NCBI GenBank assembly: GCA_963575645.1
Contig: OY754464.1
Coordinates: 47,048,192 to 47,112,191 of the forward strand
Direction: 5' to 3'
DNA length: 64,000 nt
Origin: Xanthostigma xanthostigma
Lineage: Eukaryota; Arthropoda; Insecta; Raphidioptera; Raphidiidae
Shown: positions 44,797 to 56,225 of the stretch, in pieces
Layout: each line of letters opens with the position of its first letter
Numbering within the stretch: the first letter of the stretch is position 1
Position numbers and translations under genes: made by a program
The notes under the pieces: model-generated
Database searches by the model: none
What the model was told of the DNA's origin: nothing
What the model saw: only the letters and a program-made list of their open reading frames with translations

Positions 44797-45357
44797 AATA
44801 AACGAAAAAAAAATTTTAACCAAGCTTTTATTAGTTGTTAATAAAAATGAACTAAAAAAGAAAAATAATTTTATTCTGATTAGAAATAAGTCTTTTTATA
44901 CGTACTTATCACAGTCTCAAGTTTTCAAATAAAAGCGCGTTACACCCTCTTTTTACCTGACTGCGGCGCAGCCAAAAAGGAAGGGTTATAAGTATAGCAG
45001 TCTATGTAAGTTTGTTTTTACAGATGTTCCACCGTAGCGCCTAAACTATTCATCCGATTTTGATAAATAATGTGTCAATCGATTCGTTATTATGGTCTGG
45101 GCAGAGATAACGTCTGGGTAACATAGGCTACATTTATTTGTGAATTTTGGTCCCAGGGATGAGCAAATTGGAAACAAATAATAATTGTTCTCTCTTGCTA
45201 TTAAAATGTAACACGCTTTTATTTGAAAACTTGAAACTGTGATAAGTACCTATAAAACGTTTTATTTCTAATCGGAATAATTTTTTTTTTAACTTTTTAG
45301 TTCATTTTTATTAAAAACTAATAAAAGCTGTTTTTTTAAAAAAAATTTCGTTTATTT
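44797..45357. mobile_element. Foldback element G, arms of about 145 bp, abutting F
   Basis: Arms 44797-44945 and 45210-45357 share CGAAAAAAAAATTTTAACC-like ends and CAAATAAAAGCGCGTTACA inward. The centre (44950-45205) has GACTGCGGCGCAGCC and may be another insertion. It lies directly beside foldback F. Confidence 0.8.
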
Positions 45358-45379
45358 ATTTTTAAGTTTTTAGTGTGCT

Positions 45380-45775
45380 TTATTAAAGTGCGATCTGCAT
45401 CCCGATGAAAGCCAGTCCGGTCAGTTAGTTATTATTATATTGTATTCTTATCGGAACTACAGAGGTATGGAAAAGTTCAACTTCATTAGATAACGGGAAG
45501 TAATTAAGAGTGCGATTTGCAACTGGGCGAAAGCCGGAACGGTCAGTTAGTTATTATAATATTGTATTGTTATTGGAACTACATACGTATGCAAAATTTC
45601 AACTCCGTCGAATAACGGGAAGTAGTTAAAAGTACGATTTGCAGCCGGGTGAAAGCCGGAACGATCAGTTAGTTATTATAATGTATTGTCATCGGAACTA
45701 CATAATTATGCAAAATTTCAGCTCAATCGGATAACGGGAAGTGGGTCAAATTTAATTTGCAAGATTCGATTTCAG
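45380..45775. repeat. Tandem repeat of about 120 bp, three copies
   Basis: Units begin near 45388, 45509 and 45631 with GTGCGATYTGCA, each with 'GTCAGTTAGTTATTAT' and 'TAACGGGAAGT'. The layout, followed by GATTCGATTTCAGACAGACA, resembles the repetitive 3' UTR of a non-LTR retrotransposon, but no coding part is present. Confidence 0.75.
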
Positions 45776-45856
45776 ACAGACACCGGGAGTATTTTTTTCT
45801 TTTTTTATTCATTGTGAAAATTAAAAATGGGTTGTTTTTAAATTGTTATTTAATTT

Positions 45857-46028
45857 ATATATTAGATATCGTGTCCATCGAGATAATTATTAATAAAAAT
45901 CGCAGGATTGTGGACAAAAAGTTATTAATTTAGTGTACGACGTTTCGTCTATAGATTTAGACTTTTTCAAGTAAGTCTAAATCTAAATTAAAAACTTTTT
46001 GTCCACAATCCTGCGATTTTTATTAAGA
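45857..46028 (-). mobile_element. Third retrozyme-like family, 12-bp TSD
   Basis: GTTATTTAATTT flanks both sides (45845-45856, 46029-46040). Inverted arms carry AAAATCGCAGGATTGTGGAC and its complement. On the minus strand the centre (45975 to 45935) reads TTGAAAAA, a stem GTCTA...TAGAC, then GAAACGTCGTAC. It shares layout and duplication length with the insertions at 7683 and 32930 but little other sequence. Confidence 0.75.
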
Positions 46029-46876
46029 GTTATTTAATTTGTTAAATTGCAGTTGTCCGACCGACGTCTATAATCCACAATGTCCCTATTTGCGCAAGAT
46101 AACGTACGTATTTGACAGGCTATATTTTTTAAAAACGTTACATGCGACACATTTCTTATGTTTGCTCTTTAACTCCATAAATATATAATTGAGTTCTGGA
46201 CTTTGTCTAAGGAATACACCTTTTAGCAATGTCACTCGAATCGCGGGATACACTGTATATTTCGGGACATGTAATTACTTAAATTTTGTAAATACTTCTA
46301 TAAATATTCCAATTATAATGTTTAGGTACCTACTACGCCCTTATTGTAGCCAGTTCTTCAAATATTTGAGCGGTAAGTATCTGCCTGTATGCATAATGCT
46401 AGTATTTTGAATAATAAATAAACGTTTAGATTTTAGTTTCTCAAAATAGTTATATAAGAAACTAAACTAGGTACAAAATACAAATGTAGGTACTAATTAG
46501 AATTTTTAGGTTATGTCACACTTACCCGAATAAAACTCATCCAGTTGGGTATAAAAATAATTTTTATCCACAGGAGCAGTATTAGGAGTGAATTCCATAT
46601 TTGGTACTTGTAGGTATTTGATGATTATTTTGTATGCATAAACAAATCAAAAACAATCATTCTACACACACGTTTGACAATGTGGCGGCCACATTATAAT
46701 CTGGCTAGCGGGATTATAATACAAAATACAAATACGACTGAATTTATATTCTGACATTTTATTACATTGTACAAAATACATAGTATAAAAAATATAAGAG
46801 TTTAAATAAAATATATTTACATTATGCCTATAAAGAAAACCAGATCGCCTTATGAACTGTAAATCACATACATATT

Positions 46877-47386
46877 ATTATACAGATTGTATCAAATCAA
46901 AACAGTCCATAGAACTTCTGTGTGTAAGACAGAGACGATATTATATAAAGCACTAAAGCAGTAAGTAAGAATGAGATAAATGATCGCTAATAGCTAGTTA
47001 CTGTGGTTATACAATCTGATAGTATCGGCCTTGTTTTCTATACAGTAAAAATCACAATTTTATCAAATGTCAGTATTCACTAGTGAAATTATTGATAAAA
47101 TTGCTATTTATACTGTTCGGGAAAAAATCCAAATAATTAAATGGTTTTATGGTGGTAATTCAACCGCCAACATAATAAATTTATTTGTAGTTGTTTTAAT
47201 TGATAAATTGGTAAAAAGATTTACAGTGTACGTAATTATTTATTTACGTAACCACAGTAACTATATTAGCGATCATTTATCTCGCTCTTACTTACTGCTT
47301 TTATAGATCTTTATATATCGTCTCTGTCTTACACACAGAATGTCCTATGGACCGTTTTGATTTGATACAATCTGTATAATACCTAT
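46877..47386. mobile_element. Foldback element, arms of about 135 bp
   Basis: ACAGATTGTATCAAATCAAA at the left is mirrored at the right; inner shared blocks are TGTGTGTAAGACAGAGACGA and GATAAATGATCGCTAATA. The plus frame 47067-47306 runs into the right arm and is not a gene. Confidence 0.85.
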
Positions 47387-47944
47387 AGTTATACTTTTGA
47401 AAAATAAAATGGCTGGAATATATTATTATGTATTGTTACCTTAAATTTTTATTTTTCAAAATATTTGTTCGCGATTCTGATATCAATTCGAAATCAAAAA
47501 GCGAGCCCAATTATGGCACCAAAAAATTTATAGTACATATCTGCTAGTAGGTATAGTTATATAAAAATCATGTATTCACCTCATTAAATCATAAATTATT
47601 TGTAAAATAATTTTCTTTTCGATTGTATAAGTTGAGCATTTGTCACGTATTTTAAGTAATAAAGAATAGGTACCCTAATAAATAGCACTTATAGACAGGG
47701 TTGTCTGAAGTCAAGTGGAGGCTCGTGGATTTTTAGGATTTTAACAAAAATAAACAACATTCCAGTTATAATAATGTTATTTTGTCGCAGATGCTAGGAG
47801 ACCTCATGGATCGTGGGATCTTGGGCTCACGCCTAGCGAGCTCATGCGGAAAGATGGACCTGCTAATAGAATCTTCACATGCAAAAAAATATTAACGATC
47901 AAGTTAATATAATGACTGCATAATATCGGTTCGCAACTAATTAT

Positions 47945-48414
47945 GGGTGCGTTCCGATATACACTGGGAGCACTGTACAGTGTGACGTCAATTCAGTATA
48001 CTGTGAAGCCGTTCCTTTATAGCCAGTAATACTGGTTACTATTTAAAACGGAACGCACTCCAGTATACTGTCAGCATCGTTTTTTGACGCAGTTTTCAAA
48101 TGAGCGTATTAAAGATTTCTAATTAAATAAGCTCAATTTTTGCAAATTTTCCATTATTTTCAGAAGTCCAAAATAATTTCAGAATTTTTAATGTCAACTG
48201 TTTAGCACTCAAGCGGCTTTGACTGATCACGTGATCAAAGTACTGGCGAGTACCTTACCTCGAAAACGCCAGTGCTCGCAGTAGAAATATATGGTTATTT
48301 ATGACGTCATATATTTCCCTAGGGTACTGCGGCAGTATACTGGCGTTCATAACGGAACGAATTTTTCTACAGTAAGAGCACTGGGCAGTGCTCCCAGTGT
48401 ATATCGGAACGCAC
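47945..48414. mobile_element. PIF-like MITE with GGGTGCGTTCCG ends
   Basis: GGGTGCGTTCCGATATACAC and its complement form terminal inverted repeats of about 30 bp, with TAT-like flanks. The interior has further AGTATACTG motifs in both orientations and two TGACGTCA sites (47983-47990, 48302-48309). 470 bp, no frame. Confidence 0.85.
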
Positions 48415-48754
48415 CCTATAACCAATACGAATAGATAAAATCAAAACGTTACCTGTAATAATGTAAGTTTTTAGCCACCTGAATAGAATTAGCCATTTTC
48501 ATTAATCATTGTTGTCTGTTTATTTCGGGTTCTCAAAAACTATTGAATCAAACTTTCACTATAGAGTTTGTTATACACCAGGGAATAAGATAGGTTACAT
48601 GTCACCACGGTACAGGGGGCAGTAACAAAAAATCCACACGAACACGAGCGTTAAGTCGCGAGTAGTCATTTAATTTAATTATAATGAAGCAATATTCAGT
48701 CAGACTTTTATTATAATTATTATTATACGGCTCATTGATAATATCGTGGATAAT
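48415..48754. other. SWAP70-like 3' UTR and flank
   Basis: Downstream of the stop on the minus strand; contains the probable poly(A) signal. No other feature recognised. Confidence 0.5.
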
Positions 48755-51700
48755 TTAATGTTTTGAAGCCCTTCGTAAAGTTGCAGCCCGCACTTCGAGC
48801 ATCACCGGTCTTTCTCTAGTTGCTGGCATGAAAGATTGTGCACGGCGAATTCTGTCACCTTCCCTTGCTAACGGAGCAGCGGCCTACAAAAAAAAGAAAG
48901 AAAGAAAGAAAGAAAATTAAAATATTCCCCAGGATTATTTTTGTAATGTTAAATTGCACGAAACAGTTAAATACAAATTTAGAGGTCGTGTCATTTGCAT
49001 AGAGATAAGTAACTAGAGCACGCTAGTTCATATGCTTGCCATAAGTGAAAGAAGTGTTCTCAGTTGAGAGAGAGAACGCTGCAGAAAGCCCAGAAAACCA
49101 GATACTTGTTTACTCAAATCAGCATTGTTTTGTATCATTAGTTACCATAGAGATAAGGAACTGTTCTCTGTCTGAATTGCAGACACTTTCACGGCTCACT
49201 CGCGTACTCTAGTCTAATATGTCTATGATCATTTGGCGTTTTGGTATTTAATAGATCATCGTTTCTCAACCTTTTTAGTGTCGTGACCCACTAAATATCC
49301 AAAAAGTTAAGTAAAAAAAGTTGCGACCCCCTCATTAGAATTCGTTGATTTGACGTTTATTAATGTTTTACATCTTTTTAAAGTATATATAAAATAAGAT
49401 ATCTCGAAATCATAGTCTTGTTGGGGCTCGGAAGCTTTCAAGAAAAAAAAGTGATTTTTTTTTATTTCAAAATTTTTACCTTTAATCGTGCTTCAAGTAC
49501 TTCTCGCGATTCTTCCGACCTGGTAATTCGTTCATGCGCTGCTTTCAATTTTCTATCTAAACTCTGCCTTTCTTCATTAAGTTTACGCAAACGCTGCTCG
49601 GCTTCGTACTGTCTTGTCTCTAACTCAGTTCTCTTGGCTCGTTCTCGTTGCAGCAATTCTGTCTGCTCCTGTTGTATACGTTCGAGTTCATCGCGCCGTT
49701 CCCATTCCTCGGCTAGTACTCGTGCCTGAAGTGCCCGTACAGTCTCTTCGTCTCGTTTAGCTTGCATTTCCTCCTCCAACAAACGTTCCAATGTAGTTCG
49801 AACTTCTTCTAATTCAGCAGCACGTCTCGATTCATCACGCACTGCAACTTCCAACTCACCCGCGCGGCCTGTTTACAAAAATATTTGTGTTACTGAAGCA
49901 AAGTCGACGTTCACTCACACAAAATCTAACGTTAAGACATAAATAGCAGAGATATTACGGATGATATTGGATTTGGAGTTTTTAATGGATAAAATCAGAC
50001 TCAGGTTTAAAATGGCGTATTTACAAAATTTTTCCTTTGCTATATTTTTATTTTATAAGGTCATTACTAAATAAAAGTAGTATTTAAAAAAAAATTACGC
50101 ATTTATTTTGTTTAAAACACGGACCGACCTATAGCAAAACATGACTATGCGGCGCGATAGTGTACAGCAAAACAATAGTTGTACGCAGGAATGGAAATAC
50201 GCGCAGTGGGCGGGATTCACCGCAAGCAATGATTGACGGGATCAATGTTTACCATACATTATAATATTTCAGATGCGAAATCAAATATGAGTGTATCGGA
50301 ATCGGATTTTCGTAACATATTTCTGATAAATAGGATACCTTCAGCAGCTCGCCTTGCAGCACGTTCTTCTAGCAATTGTTGTTCCCTTTCACGTTCTGCT
50401 GCTGCTCTAATTGCTCGTTGATTTCTGCGACGAGCAGCTAGTGCTCTTTGATACCCAGCCGCACTTCCTGAATAGTCTACAGCTAGTTTAAGAGCCGCGA
50501 GCCATTGTTGGCGCGACATATGGTCGTTTGATGCCAATTCAAAAGTGCCCTTGCCTGTGATCAAGGAAAAACGTTGACCACCTTCTGATACGTCTATTCT
50601 GCTTGCTGGATCCAAATTTAATGTACCACATCTGCAAAAAATTTTAGAGAAATGTTTAGAATGCCAGAATTAAAGGAAAATGCCTGGTGAGTCGAGGATC
50701 TTTGTCTTACGTGGCCACCAGAAAAAAGTATAAAATTTAAGATTTTTTTATTAATGATGAAAACATCAAACATGTTTGATTACCTAGTGAAATTTTAATT
50801 TATTATTATAGTTACCTGTCTTTTTCGTTACGCGATTTATAATAAGTTAATTCACTTGGTTGTAGCACAAACCAATATTCTCTAAATGTTGGCAACAAAT
50901 AACCACGTTTCAATAAATAACCCTTTTTAATAACGTCTTGAATTAGCGTACGGTACATATCGTTGATTGCTTCATCAGCGCTTACTGAATCAGTCGCTTC
51001 TCCTAAACATCGACCTTCAAGTAACGCAACTAGAAGCGCAAATCTACAAACATTCAATATAATGTTTTAATGTTAGAACCCTGAAAGAAATGAATAACTG
51101 AAAATTAAATAGTTTGTGTATAATTTAGTTGAATCTGTGTGCGCTGACTTTTGATCGGCCGACCAAATAATTAGGAAGTTTCGCGTATTTTTTTTTTTAA
51201 TTTTGTTTTAGTTCTAAAAATTATAAAATTAATGGCGAAAGAATTTTTATAATATCGTTAAAAATAATAAAGTTATGCTGCTTCAAATTTTAAGTTTGAC
51301 AATTCTCCACACTATGCCGTTCTCACACGGGTGACGTCACGCGGCACAAATGTTATATGTGTAGTGACTAAGAACAGAGCAAATCATGAAGACAACAGAC
51401 ACAATTAACATTTGAATAGATGTGATGTAAAAATTAATCTAATAGACGGAGAGCTGACTACAGAGGGGTAGGGGTCACTCGATGCAAAGCTGTAAATTTG
51501 CAGAATAATAGGAGATAGTACAAGTAAGTAGGGAAAAAACTGCCAGAAGGCTAGGCGGAAGAAAAAGAGCCGCCAGAAGGCGCTAATGTTGCGAAAAATT
51601 TTGCAATAATTTTGTGACTCAGTGCACTTCTGGCAATTTCTATACTTATTCTGTAATTCAAAACTAGATTATATATTATATATATTATACATTATATAGT

Positions 51701-54700
51701 TATAAGGGCAATTCAAACGTAATATAATAATTACATTCGACAAATATTCAAAATTATTAATGTCATTTTGATAGAAATAAAATTAATCGTCATATATTTT
51801 CATTAATAAAATATATGACGATAAATTTTATTTCTATCAAAATGACTTTAATAATTTTGAATATTTGTCGAATGTAATTATTATTTGGACGCTAATAACT
51901 TTTTTCCAGTACATTTGAGACTTTTACTTGATATACATTCAATTAAAGAGTAAATCCTGACGAGTCCAACGAGTTCAGAATGATTGCTGTGGGATTATTA
52001 GAACGCAAGATATGAGCAATTGAAAATAAAAAACAGAATCCAAGATGGCGGCGGACAGGGCAATTTGGAGAATGCGCCAATTCCAGGTTAAGGTCTCCAT
52101 CGAAGATCCTTTCGAATGAGCAACAAAAGAAAAAATGTATCTAAAATTTTTCCTAAATGCACTGGACTATTATTAGTTATTATAACTTAATAGTACGACG
52201 CGTTGTGCCACAGAGCGTTATCATGGCCGACAGGGCGTCGATCAATCTCGTTTGCGACCCCACGTACAAAAAATTGAATACCTCTTCTGAATTTAAAGAT
52301 ATCAAAATAATGTTTACAGTGTTTTTAAAATTATCCTTATTCTAATGATGTGACACTATATCATTATTAGTATTATCGTCAAGTGGAAACTTCCTGATTG
52401 CATCAGGTCTAAAAGTGTAAAAAGTGAAAAACAACAGCAAATAAAATTCAATATTATTACTTCATCATCCCAGCTGAATCCGTAAGCAGTCTCCAATCTT
52501 CTTCGTCCCATGGCGTGCCTAAAGAAGCAGCCAATGTCCTTGCTAACCAAGCCGCTTCTGAAGGATGCATTCGAACTTCGTCTCCATATGTGTTCTTATC
52601 CGTCTCGGCCAAAAGGCAAAATATTCTAAACAATTGGTAAACCGAATCGTCGCTGAAAATGCGATGGTCTCTTGTTAAATACTTTTTTCTGCAAACTAGC
52701 CAACAGACTTCGGCAATTTTCGATTCGTAAACCCGTACTTCGGATACAGTTAAAGTGCTAGGCAATGACCCAAAGACTTCAAAACGTAAATAATAAATAA
52801 AATGTTCAAAGGCTAGAGAGCTTGTACTGCGAAAATGATCCAGTCCACGTTCAACTCCGTACAAATCTAATAAACAACCAATATTTGCGGTGAGTACCTG
52901 AAATACAAAAATGAAACGTTTAGGGTACTCATTTTTCCCGACTAAAAATGACTTTTTCTGAAACATCGTACAATTTCAATCATCTTTTTAAATATTATAT
53001 GGCTACTACTATACTATATGGTTCAAGATTTATATTTTTTAACATTTATAACCATTTTTTTTTACTTCCCGCTATTGATAATTTAAAAAAATGGAAGTTA
53101 TATGGTTTCGATTCGATTTTCGAAAATGAGTTTTCATAAAATCTCGCCGTTTTGGAGTCCTAGGAAGCTATTCTGACTATTTTGGGATAGACGTTCGTAC
53201 GTGTGTGCGTAAACAAATTTTTGTCGTACGATATCTTTAAAGCGAATCAAGCGATTGAGACCGAGTTTGTGGCATTCAAAAGGCTTTATTGAGCGACTTA
53301 TGGCGTTTTTGGCATCGAGAACTGCCCCGGGGCAGGACAGGTCGAATAGGTAACTATTGGTGAAATAAATTTGTTTATTTAATTAACCAATAGTTACCCA
53401 TTCGGCTTGCTCTGCCCTGGGACAGTTATCGATACTGAAAACGCCATTAGATCTGATTAGATTTTGGAGTCAATCAGTCAAGTAGTTTCAAAATTCAAAG
53501 AATTTAAGAAAAATAATATTTTTTGTCGCATATCTCCTAATTTACTTGTTAATACGGTGATCAGAAACTTAAAATAGTTTAAATATAAAAATCTACAAAA
53601 AAATGTTGATTTTTAAAACTTTGTTTTAGAGTTTCCACATTTTTCAAATCGCCATAACATAATTAATACTTCGTAGACTTATAATACTTCGTCATATAAA
53701 AATAAAATAGAAAAAAAAATTAAGATTTTAGCTTCATATTAAAATTTATCTTTTACTTCCTTTCCATAATATAGGTATTTAGTAAACAAGATAAGATTAC
53801 GAGTGGAAAATCATACAATTTTATATATTTACTTACTAGCGGTCCCGCCCGGTTTCACCCGGGTCCAAAAAAACGAATAGGGAAGGAAGGAACATGAATA
53901 CGCACATGCATCTTAAGTTTACCGAGATGAATGTTGTGTCCAAACTTCATAATGATCGGAGTTTTTGTCGTTAAAAAGCAGTACCTATTTATACTTTTTT
54001 TTTAAGTAATAAATTTCTTTTAATATAATAAACTAGCTGACCCGGCGAACTTCGTACCACCTAACAGTCAATGAATGTCGTGTTAACTTACTTTAGGATT
54101 TCATTAACTTATAAAATGAATAAAAAAATTTATTAAGTTCAATACCTAGTTTATTAGTTTCACCCGGATGCGATAGATAACGTATATTTTGTGTTATTGG
54201 AAAGTTCTACAAAATTGATGGTAACAGTTTACTAAATTAAAGCTTTGCTTTTGGCGAATTTTAAAACGCAAAAACCACCCCGTTATCGTTGTTTTAAGGA
54301 ACTCCCCCGAAACGCCCTTCCCTTTTCATTGCGCAAAAAAAACGCCATCGTATCGACACCACCCCGTTAAGTCCCCCGAAACGCCAAAATCGGAAGCGTT
54401 AATTCAGTAAAATGTTACCAAATTTATTACATAAAAACACCCAAAAAACTTTCTTGTAAAACAAAATAATAAGTCATTATAAAACGTTCTCATTATTAAA
54501 ACAACTATGACATAAATCCACTTTGCGCATGCGCAGATTTTCCCCAAAAAATGTACAAAACTCTTGTAAAAGTAGATAGAATAACAAAGCGTTATGAAAA
54601 GTATACCATTATTACTTATTATATGCAAACAACTTTATGAAATATGTCTCTTCTGCGCATGCGTCGACTTTCCCCAAAAGCTTTTTCGAAAACTTTCTTG

Positions 54701-55784
54701 TAAAATAGAATAATAAACCATTATAAAAAATACACCATTATTATATAAAAAAACAATGATGGCATAAATGTCTCTTGCGCATGCGCCGATTTTCCCCCAA
54801 AAAATTACAAAACTCTTGTTAATGTAGACAGAATAATAAACCGTTATGAAAAGTGTACCATTATTATATAAAAACAATTTTTAACATAATATACATCTTC
54901 TGCGCATGCACCGACTTTCCCTAGTTTCAATCCGCTCATCCGTGGTGTTGGAATTGTAAAAAATGTCAAAAATAACGTTTGCATCTGTCAAAGTATTATG
55001 TTCTAATAATTACTTATTCAAATTGTTAACTTAGAAGGCGTTGCATTTCATGAAATACTAATGTCAAAAAATTGAATTACTATGTTAAAAATAGCAGCCG
55101 TTTTCATTTTAAGACCGGACATACGCAATCTTCTAATATCCATGTTACATTGTGTGGCAGACAAAGACGACTGATTCGCGGTGCGCGATGTATTAGACAA
55201 AATTGAATTTATATAGCTATTTTTTTCAGTTTCAGGAAAACCGTTATTTCAAACGCTGATCATATTGTTAAGATTTTTTATTGGTAATAAAGTTCCTGTT
55301 CAATTGTTTATTTACATATTTCACAATCATTTGTTATCACAATAAACAGTCGAAAGTCTGTATTATTATAATTTTATTTTTCAAAAATATTTTCAGGCAT
55401 AAAAAGGTGAAACTTCTAAACAGAATTATTTTGATGTAAAAGTGTAAAATATATATTACGGTAATTATTATCAATGTCATAGGCGTGTTCAATAACGCAA
55501 AGATTGTACATACATGGGAATAATTAGTCATCTGTGAGTAATAGTATATCTCGTCTTACTATACAAGGCAATTTTTAAAAAATAACATCCCACCTGTTGT
55601 ACTTGATATATATAAACAATGATCAATAAATGTTTGTCTGTTTAAATAATTGAAAAATTAAATTTACCACTGACAAATTACTTACCTTTAATTTAGATTT
55701 TTGCACAAATAATGTTTCCGAATGTTGTAAAGCAGAAAATGCATGCCAGATGCAGTTTAGTGAGTTCTCCAGTAACACAGCCAT
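48755..55784 (-). CDS. SWAP70: SWAP70/DEF6 homologue
   Basis: Six exons on the minus strand join in phase to 524 residues: 55784-55686, 52897-52461, 51043-50816, 50631-50339, 49868-49480, 48883-48755. Residues 1-33 (MAVLLENSLNCIWHAFSALQ) and the next 145 match the N-terminal EF-hand-like region of SWAP70 and DEF6; a PH domain spans about 216-310 ('VIKKGYLLKRGY', 'FREYWFVLQPSELTYYKS', 'RQQWLAALKLAV'); about 315-480 is an Arg/Glu-rich coiled coil with the family signature 'KRDEETVRALQARVLAEE'. Vertebrate members bind PIP3 and F-actin and act on Rac-type GTPases at membrane ruffles. The short C-terminus ('RRAQSFMPATRERPVMLEV') replaces the vertebrate tail. AATAAA on the minus strand lies at 48712-48707. 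Intron 4 has a GTATCCTAT donor like U12-type introns. Confidence 0.95.
51718..51896. mobile_element. Near-perfect hairpin MITE in SWAP70-like intron 2
   Basis: Arms of about 80 bp meet with almost no loop: AATTACATTCGACAAATATT outward and 'CGTCATATATTTT' at the centre. Few mismatches, so it is young or retained as a hairpin. No frame. Confidence 0.85.
53310..53446. repeat. Imperfect palindrome in SWAP70-like intron 1
   Basis: TGGCGTTTT...GGGGCAG...GGTAACTATTGGT is mirrored by ACCAATAGTTACC...CTGCCC...AAAACGCCA. Arms of about 55 bp, small AT-rich loop. Confidence 0.75.
53835..54180 (+). repeat. Two retroposon-tail-like repeats in tandem
   Basis: 53835 begins ACTAGCGGTCCCGCCCGGTT and shares its next 150 bp with 59247-59400. 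54032 begins AACTAGCTGACCCGGCGAAC, a very common start of short insect retroposon fragments. No coding sequence. Confidence 0.6.
54390..55240 (-). repeat. Dispersed repeat family AA, copy 2, with internal tandem units
   Basis: Contains about three to four units of roughly 130 bp with TGCGCATGC, 'TTTTCCCCAAAA', 'AACTCTTGT' and 'ACCATTATTATATAAAA', followed by blocks shared with 799-1340. Minus frames over it (54404-54628, 54635-54877) are by-products. Internal tandem repeats are common in Helitron-derived non-autonomous elements, but the ends do not prove that class. Confidence 0.7.
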
Positions 55785-56225
55785 ACTTATCCTGAGTACA
55801 TACGGGTACTGCCGGGGGTCACTCGCACTCCTCTGTCAGATCTCCCCACCAACAATCAAGTTTTGATGGTAGCGGATTTGTTAACATTTTCAATAATATG
55901 AATAAATGCTGATTCGCACTGCAAAGTGCAAACATTGTTAAAATTATTAATCTGTGTATAGTAAATTGACGCAAAACTAAACAACGAATTACGAAAATAC
56001 ATGAAATAAAAAATATACCTAACGGCTGGTATATAACATATTTAAATCTTTGATTTAAATAATTTGCAATAAAAAATTTGCATATTTAGCGCCATTTTTA
56101 AAGTCATTTAAAGTTTTTTTTTTCTTTAAGTTGATCTCTATTGATAACATGTTGACAGCTGATAGTTTCATAACATTCGGTCAAAAAACGTTTTTAGGTT
56201 AGGTTATCAGATTGTTTTCACAAAA
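55785..56225. promoter_or_regulatory. Shared 441-bp intergenic region of divergent genes
   Basis: Lies between the start codons of the SWAP70 homologue (minus) and the ACAD9-like gene (plus). A compact divergent spacing in a window where other intergenic gaps are several kb suggests a bidirectional promoter. No transposon is seen in it. Short TCAGATCTCC and GTTAGGTTATC stretches flank the two starts; no TATA box is clear. Confidence 0.6.

Noticed and set aside
45380-45775. Tandem units considered as a satellite centromere-type repeat
   Set aside because: Only three diverged copies with a following sequence that looks like a retrotransposon 3' region.
49255-49330. Sequence GTTTCTCAACCTTTTTAGTG resembling a hAT end
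   Set aside because: No matching right end or duplication found; may be a truncated end but cannot be supported as an element.
49418-49729. 103-codon serine/arginine-rich plus frame
   Set aside because: Antisense shadow of the SWAP70 coiled-coil exon.
54404-54877. Two related minus frames of 74 and 80 codons
   Set aside because: They are internal tandem units of repeat family AA.
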